From the NCBI GenBank assembly GCA_965206015.1, contig CBDBIW010000015.1, forward strand, positions 186,001-250,000: 64,000 bases of DNA. Direction: 5' to 3'. Shown here in pieces: positions 7,381-15,824 of the stretch. A program made the translations under genes and the position numbers. Within the stretch, counting starts at the first letter, position 1. Every line of letters begins with the position of its first letter. The stretch comes from JAJCYL01 sp965206015. Its GTDB lineage: Bacteria; Bacteroidota; Bacteroidia; Cytophagales; Cyclobacteriaceae. The notes under the pieces are model-generated. The model worked only from the letters and a program-made list of their open reading frames with translations. It searched no databases and had not been told where the DNA came from.

Positions 7381-7698
7381 TCCCCACAAGTACCCCTTAT
7401 TACAAATAAGCCATAGTATAAAAGGGCAAAAAAGGCACTTAACTAATTGAAATAAGTGATTTACACCCTAAAAAGGCGAAAAACAAAAGAGAGAACAAAT
7501 GCGCAATTTCTGCTAATAACATGAGGTATATAACCTGAAAACCTGCAAAATACCCACAGAAAACAGCCCATTTTGATGGTTTTTTTGATGTGTCTGAACC
7601 CATTTTTGACAATTAAGGGAACAACTCAAGGACGATTAGGTATACATTTAGGTATACAATAGGTATACCTCTTCTCTACTTCTTTATCAGTTTCAATG
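7381..7698. other. Gene-free stretch with TAGGTATAC repeats
   Basis: No gene is visible. Near the right edge TAGGTATAC occurs three times (7637, 7649, 7660), the last inside the palindrome AGGTATACCT (7661-7670). In Mu-like phages the left end, with its transposase-binding repeats, lies beyond the repressor gene, which is where these repeats sit. Confidence 0.5.
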
Positions 7699-8262
7699 TC
7701 AGATCATGGACTTGTTTTGAAGGTCGATAATTTGATCTTTCGCACTTATTAATTCACTTTTCAAATCATTCAACTCTTTGAGGAGTTGCATTAGCCCTTG
7801 ATTACCATCTTTAGTATCTACATTTGTTTCCTCTGTTAATTCTTGACCACGAAAAGAGTAATTATCTAACGAATCCATATCAATAGTGAGAATGCCAGCT
7901 TGTGGATTATTGGTCTTTCCATCTGGTATTGCGTTCATTAAAACATCATCTTCAAAAGCAAATCCGTCACTAAATAAAATGTAATCAGATCTTATATAAT
8001 GATATGATTTTCTCATATTTTTTACAACTCGAGTAGAGACTCTTTTTCTACCATTTTTTATATCATTCAACCCTACCGGGCTTTCCCCAATTTTTTCAGC
8101 AGACTCTTTATAAGACTTAATTATTCCATTTAAACGCAAGTATTCGACAACTGAATTAAATCTTTCATGTTCTTCGTCTGCCTGAAAGGGAATCTCTCCA
8201 CCTAACAAAGAAAGGCCATCATAGACCTCCTGGCTGACTACGGTGTCCTTAATTTCTCTCAT
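7699..8262 (-). CDS. Helix-turn-helix regulator, probable prophage repressor
   Basis: The 187-residue product has a Cro/C1-like helix-turn-helix at about 40-85 (SYKESAEKIGESPVGLNDIKNGRKRVSTRVV). A variable middle follows, then a coiled-coil C-terminus (LLKELNDLKSELISAKDQIIDLQ). It is divergent from the small DNA-binding protein at 8339 and the Mu-like transposition genes, which is the repressor position in Mu-like phages. The 76-bp divergent gap would hold its operators. Probably intact, though the phage is dead. Confidence 0.7.
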   Translation of the reverse strand: MREIKDTVVSQEVYDGLSLLGGEIPFQADEEHERFNSVVEYLRLNGIIKSYKESAEKIGESPVGLNDIKNGRKRVSTRVVKNMRKSYHYIRSDYILFSDGFAFEDDVLMNAIPDGKTNNPQAGILTIDMDSLDNYSFRGQELTEETNVDTKDGNQGLMQLLKELNDLKSELISAKDQIIDLQNKSMI

Positions 8263-8338
8263 ATTTCATAAAAATTAATTTCTTCATATTTTATATATGA
8301 AAATATCTTGTTATTGTAAATAATAAAATGGGCAACAT

Positions 8339-8572
8339 ATGACAATGGATAACAAATTAAGCGAATTAATCAAATTCTTACCGCACCGATCAAGAAAAGA
8401 AATCGCTAAAAGGGCCGGGGTTACCCAAACAACCGTCACAAAGTTTTTCCGCAGTGGATCGGTGAACTACACGGTCGGCATGAGAATATACAGGGCTACT
8501 ATGGCAATGTATTTGGAGCTAAAGGAGCAGGAAAAGCAAGTCATGCAAGCCTTTATGAAAGACGGGGTCTAA
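8339..8572 (+). CDS. Small helix-turn-helix protein (Ner-like)
   Basis: The 77-residue product has a helix-turn-helix at about 18-48 (RKEIAKRAGVTQTTVTKFF). The start may be ATG 8339 or 8345. It lies between the divergent repressor and the MuA-like start, as Ner does in Mu-type phages. The function, early transcription control, is inferred from position. Confidence 0.65.
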   Translation: MTMDNKLSELIKFLPHRSRKEIAKRAGVTQTTVTKFFRSGSVNYTVGMRIYRATMAMYLELKEQEKQVMQAFMKDGV

Positions 8573-8608
8573 AATAATGAAGTCAATGAAAGTAATGAAG
8601 AGGCAAAG

Positions 8609-8888
8609 ATGAATGGACTGATACCATATAGTAAATTGATTGATACTTATGGTATGTCAAAGGGGTATTTAAAGGTCGCTCTAAATAGATACCGCAATGG
8701 CAAATCCACTTCTTGGGAGAATTACAAGGATAAAATAGTCTACATTAAAGTAGACACCATTCCTTCCCCCACTCGCAAGAAATACGGCATTCTGACCACC
8801 GCAGAACAGGAAGAGCAGGAAGTTAAAAAGAGTGAACAACTCCGTGCCATTTACGACGACCAAATCAAAAAACACATCTACAAATCAA
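8609..8888 (+). pseudogene. MuA-like transposase, N-terminal fragment
   Basis: The first 90 residues fit the DNA-binding N-terminus of Mu-type transposases of Bacteroidota phages: a start-proximal SKGYLKVALNRYRNG helix-turn-helix, SWENYKDKIVYI and the linker DTIPSPTRKKYGI. The whole catalytic DDE region is absent. Sequence passes straight into a MuB-like segment in another frame, so a deletion joined the two genes. The open frame runs on to 8926 by chance. Confidence 0.6.
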
Positions 8889-9339
8889 AAAATATTCAAC
8901 ACATGCGACCATGCCAGAGACCGTAAGCGCATGGTGGGCATCACGGGAGCCACCGGATACGGAAAAACCACCGCACTGTAAAGAATACTACCGATCACAA
9001 AAGAACACCTATCTGGTTACCTGTGGCAAAAGCATGACAGCCAAGCAGCTTGTACAACACCTGCTCCGTGAAATGGGCATTGCCTTTCATGGCACGATAC
9101 ACGAGATCATTGAACGGATCACCCTTGAACTCAACAAACAGCATGACCCGCTACTCATCATTGATGAGGCGGGTAAGCTGTCCCAACTGGTGATGGAATA
9201 CCTCCACGACCTACAGAATGCCACCGAGCATAATTGCGGAATGGTGATGGCCGGGGTCGGGTACTTCAAAGACAATCTGAAAAAAGCCTCAGATAATAAC
9301 AAAGAAGGTATGCCTGAAAAGAAGGTATGCCTGAATTAA
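8889..9339 (+). pseudogene. MuB-like AAA+ transposition ATPase, frameshifted
   Basis: Reading from 8889 gives HARDRKRMVGITGATGYGKTTAL with Walker A GATGYGKT, then a stop at about 8979. The protein resumes in the next frame as KEYYRSQKNTYLVTCGKSM, followed by Walker B PLLIIDEAGKLS. This is the target-binding ATPase (MuB/TniB type) of a Mu-like transposition system. Its N-terminus is lost and its C-terminus stops after a 17-bp tandem duplication at the edge of a MITE. Confidence 0.65.
9302..9335. repeat. 17-bp perfect tandem duplication
   Basis: AAGAAGGTATGCCTGAA is present twice in tandem, the second copy touching the left inverted repeat of the MITE at 9336. Confidence 0.9.
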
Positions 9340-9511
9340 GACCGTTGCAAGGGGTTTGGCTAATTATACAATTGAGGGAAAATGAGCATAAAAAACAAGT
9401 ATAGACACCTTAAAAACATCGAAAACACAAAAATTGATGACATTATAAAGCAAAAATTCTTCAAATTATAAATGTGAATTGAAATTGATACCGGTTTTGC
9501 AACGGTCTTAA
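9336..9511 (+). mobile_element. 176-bp MITE with perfect 15-bp terminal inverted repeats
   Basis: TTAAGACCGTTGCAA (9336-9350) and TTGCAACGGTCTTAA (9497-9511) are exact inverse complements. TTAA at each tip could be the target site. Inside lies a 29-codon ORF (9382-9471, MSIKNKYRHLKNIENTKIDD...). It resembles the first residues of IS1595-type transposases, suggesting an internally deleted IS (weak). It sits between MuB and capsid relics. Confidence 0.65.
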
Positions 9512-10077
9512 ACTCATTAAAGGCAACCACGACAGAGAAAGCCGCTCATGCCATAGCCCCACAGGAAGATGATGAGTTTTCTCCTGTGATCACGACTAGC
9601 GGAAGCGATGACGGATCAGGGCGAAAAATGCTCTCAGCAGACGACCTTCTGGAACTCAAACGGCGATTTGACGCAGCAGAAATACCGATGGACAAACGCT
9701 ATGTGGTGCTAAACCCTAAACACGTTCGGCAGCTTTTAAGTGCGGATTTGAAGCTGTTTAAGGACATCTCCAATTACAAGGATGGCAAACTGTTCAGGTT
9801 GGCAGGGTTCAATATGTTAGAGCTTACCAGACTGCCCAGGTATGACCTAAGCAATGGAACAAAGATTGCTTCTGGTGCAGCAGAATCGGCTAATGACACC
9901 TATTGCTCTATTGCCTTTCACGGGCCGGAAGTCATGAAGGCAGACGGCAGCACGTTCATCTATGCAGATGAAAACAATCCCGAACAGAGGGGAACCATCG
10001 TAGGCTTTGACAAACGGTTTATCAGTATGCCAATAAGAAACAAGGGCATCGGAGCAATCATTTCAGATGCCGTGTAA
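9512..10077 (+). pseudogene. Phage major capsid protein, C-terminal part
   Basis: The frame covers about 185 residues of a head protein seen in Mu-like Bacteroidota phages: KRYVVLNPKHVRQLLSADLKL, then GKLFRLAGFNMLELTRLPRY, and a closing GFDKRFISMPIRNKGIGAIISDAV. The frame enters from inside the MITE without a start codon, so the N-terminus is gone. The downstream stop is followed by a terminator-like hairpin. Confidence 0.55.
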
Positions 10078-10111
10078 ACACCGGAAAAATAGTATTTATC
10101 CAGCAGTTAAA

Positions 10112-10139
10112 GGGTGGTTCTTTCGGATCACCTTTTTTG
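10112..10139 (+). terminator. Putative rho-independent terminator after the capsid fragment
   Basis: GGGTGGTTC and GGATCACC can pair around TTTC, followed by TTTTTTG. The stem is short and imperfect. Confidence 0.45.
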
Positions 10140-10219
10140 TTGGGATAGCTAAAACTTATTGCCCTTTTGAATTGCGGAACTTTGAACGATCGTATTTTAC
10201 ACTTTTGATCCTATGAAAT

Positions 10220-10251
10220 GCGGTTTGCATAAGTCGCGGTTTACATAAGTC
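10220..10251. repeat. 16-bp tandem repeat at the probable right phage end
   Basis: GCGGTTTGCATAAGTC is followed directly by GCGGTTTACATAAGTC. The pair lies at the point where phage sequence gives way to the truncated peptidase. It shares GGTNTACAT-like content with the TAGGTATACAT repeats at 7637-7670. It may represent transposase-binding sites of the Mu-like phage. Confidence 0.4.
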
Positions 10252-10252
10252 A

Positions 10253-10876
10253 GGTTTTTCAAAACTTGAGGAGGGAATGTCTCAATACGATTTGAACAAT
10301 ATGGTCAAAGAGGCTTACATAGGATTTGGTGCTGAAAGAGGGAGTACAGGATCTTCTTTTGGGAAATACACCGCATTTCCGCATGGCAGTAAGGAAACTT
10401 CAATACTGAAAGAAGGTGACAATGTATTAATTGACGGAGGTTGTGTGGTCGGTGATTATCAGGCAGATATTACCAGAACAACTGTATTTGGGAAACCCTC
10501 TCAAAGACAAAATGACATTTGGAATGTGGTAAAGGAAGCGCAGGCTAAGGTCTATGAACAAGCCAGAGCAGGTGTTCCTTGTGAGTTCTTAGATGCTACC
10601 GCTCGGTCGGTTGTAGAGAAAGCAGGTTTTGGATCTGATTATACAAATTTTTTCCACCGCGTAGGGCATGGAATTGGCATGGATTTTCACGAATGGGAGT
10701 ATCTGGTAAGGGGAAATAAGACACCCTTGGAACCTGGCATGTGTTTCTCCAATGAGCCGGGTATTTATTTATATGATGAATTTGGTGTCAGACTTGAAGA
10801 CTGCTGGTACGTAACTGAAAATGGTTATGAAGAATTCACACCTCAAAGCCCGTCTATAGAAGTTCCTGTTGAGTAG
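10253..10876 (+). pseudogene. M24-family metallopeptidase (Xaa-Pro aminopeptidase type), N-terminally truncated
   Basis: The catalytic pita-bread half is complete. The metal ligands appear as the Asp of LIDGG, the Asp of ADITR, the His of VGHGIG, the Glu of NEPGIY and the Glu of VRLED. The N-terminal half, normally 170-250 residues, is absent. Upstream codons from about 10253 are still in frame (KLEEGMSQYDL), so ATG 10277 is not a genuine start. Truncation coincides with the right border of the prophage relic, suggesting that phage insertion broke the gene. Confidence 0.65.
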
Positions 10877-10919
10877 TATTTATTGAAGTTTCCAATCATT
10901 TTTGGCTATCTCTCAGTAG

Positions 10920-11057
10920 ATGGTAGAACCTTTAAAAAGGATAATAATGATCATGTTAATGGCACTCTTTGTTGCTCAATCAAAAGGGCAACAGAAAGAG
11001 TTAGACAGCTTTTTTGATAACAACTGCAGCAATAAGGTCAGGAATTTGACCAAATAA
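10920..11057 (+). pseudogene. Truncated secreted-protein start
   Basis: A 45-codon ORF starts with a signal-peptide-like segment (IIMIMLMALFVAQSKGQQKE) followed by LDSFFD, a beginning typical of secreted serine hydrolases. The 175-bp dispersed repeat begins at 11006 and the frame stops inside it. Probably the stub of a gene cut at the repeat boundary. Confidence 0.35.
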
Positions 11058-11180
11058 GGGTTTCTTGATAGTTTTAATTTGCTTGATTCAGCCCATGATG
11101 ATTTCAGTTTGTCGTAAACTCTAATCTCGTCATTTGGACTTTTTCAAGCTTTCTTTTCTTTTATCGGACAGCAGTGATGT
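11006..11180 (+). repeat. Dispersed 175-bp repeat, copy 1
   Basis: This segment is nearly identical to 38629-38804 in the same orientation, from CAGCTTTTTT to GACAGCAGTGATGT. Flanking sequences differ completely on both sides. A truncated secreted-protein start enters the left edge. Confidence 0.9.
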
Positions 11181-11213
11181 GATCTGTAACGGGAAAATAT
11201 TTAGATTTAATTC

Positions 11214-12176
11214 GTGAAACGACTGGCACTAATATTATTCCCTTTGTTACTGTGCAGCTATTCCGTTCAAAAATGGGGATTTTTTGGACATCGGCTAATA
11301 AACAGACAGGCCATCTTTTCATTACCCCCTGAAATGATTGGGCTTTATAAAAGTCAAATCAACTTCATTACCGAGAAAGCAGTGAATCCTGATAAAAGAA
11401 GATATGCTGTTGAAGATGAGGCTGCAAAGCATTATATAGATGTTGACCACTACGGGGACAGTGCTGTATACTCTATGCCAAAATACTGGCTGGATGCTGT
11501 TGGTCAGTATTCAGAGGACACCTTAAAGACATATGGTATTGTACCATGGCACATTATTTTTATGAAATATCAGCTGACTGAAGCATTCAGAAAGCGAGAC
11601 TTTGAAAAGATAGTAACCTTATCTGCTGAAATTGGGCATTATATTGCTGATGCCAATGTACCTTTACATACCACTGAAAATTATAATGGACAACTCACTG
11701 GGCAGTATGGGATACATGGATTTTGGGAATCAAGACTTCCTGAATTGTTTAGCCAACATTATGATTTGCTAGTAGGACAAGCTGAGTATATCTCTTCCCC
11801 TCAGGATATGGCTTGGTCTGCCATACTCGATGCACACTTGGCCCTGGACTCAGTCCTTCAATTTGAACGGAATTTGTCCTTCAAAATACCTTCAGATAAA
11901 AAATACAGCTATGAAGAGCGGGGAGCTTCCTTTGTAAAAGTCTATTCCAAAGAATTCTCTTCACAATACCATCACAAGTTGAATGGGATGGTAGAACGCA
12001 GGATGAAATCCGCTATTAAAATGGTCGCTGATTTTTGGTATACCTGTTGGGTTGATGCAGGTCAACCTGATTTGTTAATTAATCCACTCGAAGATTCACT
12101 GATTGATAATTTATTCGAAGACAAGATTGAATGGTTAAAGAAAAAATTCAAAAGTCGGATGCATGAGTCAAATTAA
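11214..12176 (+). CDS. Secreted zinc-dependent phospholipase C / S1-P1 nuclease-like protein
   Basis: The 320-residue product starts at GTG with a signal peptide (to about residue 18). Zinc-ligand motifs of the S1/P1 nuclease and phospholipase C fold follow in order: WGFFGH, KHYIDVDHY, EIGHYIADANVPLHTTENYNG and HGFWESRLPE. It should be periplasmic or secreted and hydrolyse phosphodiesters; nuclease versus phospholipase cannot be decided. It converges on the pseudouridine synthase gene with 1 bp between them. The 175-bp repeat ends 33 bp before the start and may supply or disturb its promoter. Confidence 0.8.
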   Translation: MKRLALILFPLLLCSYSVQKWGFFGHRLINRQAIFSLPPEMIGLYKSQINFITEKAVNPDKRRYAVEDEAAKHYIDVDHYGDSAVYSMPKYWLDAVGQYSEDTLKTYGIVPWHIIFMKYQLTEAFRKRDFEKIVTLSAEIGHYIADANVPLHTTENYNGQLTGQYGIHGFWESRLPELFSQHYDLLVGQAEYISSPQDMAWSAILDAHLALDSVLQFERNLSFKIPSDKKYSYEERGASFVKVYSKEFSSQYHHKLNGMVERRMKSAIKMVADFWYTCWVDAGQPDLLINPLEDSLIDNLFEDKIEWLKKKFKSRMHESN

Positions 12177-12177
12177 C

Positions 12178-12891
12178 TCAACTAAATCGGTCCAATTGTT
12201 TTACCAGTACATTAAAGTCCTTGGGATAATCTGCTTCTACAAAAATGTCTTGCCCTTTTTGGTCTTTAAATTTCAATGATACGGCGTGTAATGCTACTCT
12301 CTTCATGGTTGGCTGCTCTTCTGTCTCTCTTTTCAGATTGAATTTGGATTTTATGGACGAGAGATAGAATTGCTTACCGCCATATTGTATGTCTCCGACA
12401 ATTGGTGCTTTCAGAAGGGCTAGATATATTCGTATCTGATGCATTCTTCCGCTCTGTGGTGTACATGCAACCAGCGTATTTCTTTTAAAAGCTTTCAAGG
12501 TATTGAATATAGTAACGGACTTCTTGCCCCCGGTTTTATCGATTTTTACAATACCACTGTTCAATGCCGTAATTGGAGCATCAACAATTTGATTGTCAAA
12601 GTCGTGAATTCCGTCAACTACGGCATGATAAATTTTGTGAACTCTGCGTTTCTCAAGAAGTTTGGCGAGGTGGCCATAAGCGAAAGAGTTTTTGGACAAC
12701 GCCAAAATCCCGGATGTTTCTTTGTCCAATCTGTGACAGACTGCCAGATCGGATGAATATTCCCGCGCTAGTTTCAGGATATTGATGCTAGTATTCCTAT
12801 CCTCCAAAGTTGATATGAAAGGGGGTTTATTAATGAAAATGTAGTCATCATTTTCATTAATAATTAATTCTTTAAATCCTGGTCGTTTCAT
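12178..12891 (-). CDS. RluA-family pseudouridine synthase
   Basis: The 237-residue enzyme converts uridine to pseudouridine in rRNA or tRNA. The catalytic motif HRLDKETSGIL (Asp near residue 58) is intact, as are the SGRMHQIRIYLA segment and the INKP start motif. There is no S4 RNA-binding domain, as in the short RluA/RluC-like subgroup. It is the last gene of a leftward run including the small membrane protein and the PhoR-like kinase. The exact RNA target is unknown. Confidence 0.9.
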   Translation of the reverse strand: MKRPGFKELIINENDDYIFINKPPFISTLEDRNTSINILKLAREYSSDLAVCHRLDKETSGILALSKNSFAYGHLAKLLEKRRVHKIYHAVVDGIHDFDNQIVDAPITALNSGIVKIDKTGGKKSVTIFNTLKAFKRNTLVACTPQSGRMHQIRIYLALLKAPIVGDIQYGGKQFYLSSIKSKFNLKRETEEQPTMKRVALHAVSLKFKDQKGQDIFVEADYPKDFNVLVKQLDRFS

Positions 12892-12926
12892 TTGAACAGA
12901 AAGGTGTCAATGAAAATGTGAGTTCT

Positions 12927-13124
12927 CTAAAATTTCCGTTTGGAGATTAAGATTAATACAAGGGTGATTAGTCCGGTCATTCCAGAAAGTCCAAATATTT
13001 GCTTATGAGGAGTGGGAAAAATAAAAATGAGAACCAGATTAATCGCAACTAGAAAAATACACAGAACAAAAATTAATTTGCCATATAAACTCAATTGCTG
13101 GTACCTCGAATAGATGTATTCCAA
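12927..13124 (-). CDS. Small two-helix membrane protein
   Basis: The product has 65 residues with two hydrophobic segments (about 15-34 and 41-60) and a basic end. It sits 25 bp after the PhoR-like kinase and 35 bp before the pseudouridine synthase, all on the same strand. Family not recognised. Confidence 0.6.
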   Translation of the reverse strand: MEYIYSRYQQLSLYGKLIFVLCIFLVAINLVLIFIFPTPHKQIFGLSGMTGLITLVLILISKRKF

Positions 13125-13149
13125 TTATTTAAGACGATCCTCTAAATTC

Positions 13150-14193
13150 TTAAACGCTTTTAGCCCTTTGGAGTTTGAAGCTAAATGTAGAACCTTTCTT
13201 TACAGTACTAGTTACATCTATCTTTGTTCCATGTGATTCTAATATGTGTTTAACAATAGCTAATCCTAAACCTGTTCCGCCTTTCTCCCGCGATCGGCTT
13301 TTTTCAACCCGGTAGAATCTTTCAAAGATTCTACCGATATCATTCTGAGGAATTCCCCGCCCATTATCTTTTACCATAATGGTGGCATAATCTTCAGTGG
13401 TGATGAGAGCGCATTCTACAAGCCCACCCTCCTTGGTGTAATTGATCGCATTGGAAATTAAGTTCAGCATAACCTGATAAATTCTCTGACTGTCGGCATG
13501 AACAAAAATGGGTTTGTCAACTGGCTTTGTAAATTTCAAGGTAATCTCTTTTTTCCCAGCCTTATTTTCGAATTGGTCAAAGACTTCCATTATAAGATCC
13601 ATAATATCAAAATCCCCGGTGTGCATTCGGATAGCACCCGTTTCCATCTGTGAAATTGTCAAAAGATCGTGGACTAGCGCATCAAGACCGTCGAGGCTTT
13701 TGGCAGCCTTCTTGAGAAACTTCATCCTGACGGACTTGTCCTTAACTGCACCGTCCAACAACGTATGTACAAAACCTTGAGCTGCAAAGATTGGTGTTTT
13801 TAGTTCATGTGAAACGTCTGCTACGAATTGCTGCCTAAACGCTTCAGCCTTCTTGAGTTCCTCAATTTCTCCTTGCTTATTGGCTGCATATGCTAAAATT
13901 TCCTGATTTATTTTTTTAAAGGGATTGAGAAATTTCTTGACTTTTTTGAATTCAATGGATGAGTAGTCCTTACTTTTTAATTTGCTTAGAGCGGCATACA
14001 ATTCTCGGAATTCTTTGAAAAAAAGGAATTCCAGAATGACATAGATCAGCAGATAGCCTGATGAGAAAGAAAGTAATGTTGTGATTATGAGAGCAATACC
14101 AAAAACCTCTGGAACCAACGACAGGAACGAGGTTGTGATTATTGAAATTGACAGGGCCAGTAATAGTGCTAACGCCCGCGGATTAAGAAACAT
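13150..14193 (-). CDS. phoR: PhoR-like sensor histidine kinase
   Basis: The 347-residue kinase has two N-terminal membrane helices (about 8-27 and 33-57) with almost no periplasmic loop. A HisKA domain has FVADVSHELKTP (phospho-His about 129), and the HATPase domain has the N box NLISNAINY, DNGRGIP, FERFYRVEKSR and GTGLGLAIV. It lacks the PAS domain seen in Proteobacterial PhoR. It directly follows the response regulator with 3 bp between them. The pair resembles the PhoBR phosphate system, but the sensed signal is inferred. Confidence 0.85.
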   Translation of the reverse strand: MFLNPRALALLLALSISIITTSFLSLVPEVFGIALIITTLLSFSSGYLLIYVILEFLFFKEFRELYAALSKLKSKDYSSIEFKKVKKFLNPFKKINQEILAYAANKQGEIEELKKAEAFRQQFVADVSHELKTPIFAAQGFVHTLLDGAVKDKSVRMKFLKKAAKSLDGLDALVHDLLTISQMETGAIRMHTGDFDIMDLIMEVFDQFENKAGKKEITLKFTKPVDKPIFVHADSQRIYQVMLNLISNAINYTKEGGLVECALITTEDYATIMVKDNGRGIPQNDIGRIFERFYRVEKSRSREKGGTGLGLAIVKHILESHGTKIDVTSTVKKGSTFSFKLQRAKSV

Positions 14194-14196
14194 TCT

Positions 14197-14883
14197 TTAT
14201 ATGTGCTCAAACTTATATCCCACGCCTTTTACTGTGGTAATGTACCCTTGCCCTATTTTTTCCCTTACTTTTCTGATATGTACGTCTACCGTACGGGCGA
14301 GTACATAAACATCAGTTCCCCAGATATTCTGCAAGAGGTCGTCTCGACCCAAAACTTTTTCTGGATTTTGAGCCAGAAAATATAATAATTCGAATTCTTT
14401 TTTAGGGAGGTTAACAATCTTTTCTCCGACACTGACTGTATAACTAGTTCGGTCAATGATAAGTTCGCCTGCTTTAATCGGAAGCACATCATTATTTTTT
14501 TTAGAGTCTCTTTTAAAGAAGGCATTAATTCGACTAAGAAGTGCTCGTGGTTTTATCGGCTTGGTGATATAATCATCGGCACCTGCACCAAAGGCAGCAA
14601 CTTCAGAATATTCCTCAGATCTAGCGGTTAGAAATATCACATGGGCATTACCAAGTTCCGGTAATTCACGAATTTTCAGGCAGGTTTCAACTCCATCTTG
14701 ACGGGGCATCATTATGTCCAATAAAATTAGTTTGGGTTTAAAGTCTGTGGCGATTTCAATCGCTTTTTTGCCGCTAAGAGCCGTTTTCACGTCATACCCT
14801 TCCTTTATAAGGTTATACTTTAAAAGATATAGGATGTCGGCTTCATCGTCAACTATCAGGATTCTTTTATTGGATTTGGACAT
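14197..14883 (-). CDS. phoB: PhoB/OmpR-family response regulator
   Basis: The 228-residue protein has a receiver domain: acidic pocket VDDEAD, phospho-acceptor Asp56 in LLDIMMPRQDG, Thr in FLTARSE and Lys in YITKPIKP. It ends with an OmpR-type winged helix (PKKEFELLYFLAQNPEKV, then the RTVDVHIRKVREKIG pattern). It precedes and is probably cotranscribed with the kinase gene. Assignment to PhoB rather than another OmpR regulator rests on similarity of the pair. Confidence 0.85.
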   Translation of the reverse strand: MSKSNKRILIVDDEADILYLLKYNLIKEGYDVKTALSGKKAIEIATDFKPKLILLDIMMPRQDGVETCLKIRELPELGNAHVIFLTARSEEYSEVAAFGAGADDYITKPIKPRALLSRINAFFKRDSKKNNDVLPIKAGELIIDRTSYTVSVGEKIVNLPKKEFELLYFLAQNPEKVLGRDDLLQNIWGTDVYVLARTVDVHIRKVREKIGQGYITTVKGVGYKFEHI

Positions 14884-14920
14884 AATTTCTGATTTATCTA
14901 AAACCTAATAGGAGGTGAGA

Positions 14921-14928
14921 CAAAATTA
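14921..14928 (-). promoter_or_regulatory. Possible -7 box of the response-regulator gene
   Basis: On the reverse strand TAATTTTG fits the Bacteroidota -7 consensus TAnnTTTG, 38 bp upstream of the start codon. No TTG at the usual -33 spacing is evident. Confidence 0.3.
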
Positions 14929-14985
14929 TTCAGAAAATAGCCCAATATGAATGGGTTAACAATTTAATAATATTGAGAGGACATA

Positions 14986-15816
14986 TCATTTGTCAGCAAA
15001 TGTCAATGGGGCCTTTAAGTTTTGGGCATCTGTAAGATCAATCTCAACTGCTCCAACAAACATTTTTGCCCAAATCTTAATTGGGATTTTATTGCTGTCA
15101 TCAGATAACCATACTTTAATTGTCTCATTCCCTTCTTCAAATAGGTCATTCTTAGGCATAATTGGAGCAAAAACCAAAGCATCGATTCTTCCTAATTTGG
15201 TTTTAACGGTTTCCCGTCCCAAGAACTTTACTTTAAAGTTATAAATCTTTTTGTCATAAAATGCATCCAGTGTGATAACCTGACCTTCCGGAATTTTGGT
15301 ATAATCCAAAGTCCTGATGTAATAATACCCACTGATGAGATCCTGAGGTTGTCTTGGTGTTTTGAAATATTCAATGGGTCGTTCTTTGTCAATGCGTGAA
15401 ACAATTGCGGAGTCTTTGCAGTGGTCGAATTCGACAACTTCATGTTTCCGGTATTTATTTTCACGCTTGTCCTCGTAAAATTTGTGTGGAACCAATGAAG
15501 CCGTATCTAAATATGTGCCCCAATTGTCTCTTACGGTGTAGAAGAAATCAAAGAATCCTGAAGTCTGCCCCAATACATTGATCTTGAAGCAGGGACGATT
15601 GTTTATATCATGAATTTCGTCGGTGATTGACATGGTGGCTTCACCGGCACTAATAAAACCGACGTGAACTCTGTAATCAAGTCGTTCTCCGGCTGAAAAA
15701 CTATTGTTCTTTCGAAGTACATACCTGCTTGAATCTGGTGAAAATGCGGTTAACAAGATGAGAATAACGCAGGTGCTGGCTACCCCAATAATCTTATTGA
15801 ATTTAATCCCCCTCAT
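14986..15816 (-). CDS. DUF3108-domain protein
   Basis: The 276-residue product has an N-terminal hydrophobic signal and matches DUF3108 proteins. Its segments include GERLDYRVHVGFISAGEATM, an INVLGQTSGFFDFFYTVRD region, the PQDLISGYYYIR block and a closing VWLSDDSNKIPIKIWAK. Such proteins are predicted periplasmic or outer-membrane-associated beta-structures of unknown role. It lies 8 bp after the aminopeptidase gene. Confidence 0.8.
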   Translation of the reverse strand: MRGIKFNKIIGVASTCVILILLTAFSPDSSRYVLRKNNSFSAGERLDYRVHVGFISAGEATMSITDEIHDINNRPCFKINVLGQTSGFFDFFYTVRDNWGTYLDTASLVPHKFYEDKRENKYRKHEVVEFDHCKDSAIVSRIDKERPIEYFKTPRQPQDLISGYYYIRTLDYTKIPEGQVITLDAFYDKKIYNFKVKFLGRETVKTKLGRIDALVFAPIMPKNDLFEEGNETIKVWLSDDSNKIPIKIWAKMFVGAVEIDLTDAQNLKAPLTFADK

Positions 15817-15824
15817 TTTTCAGC

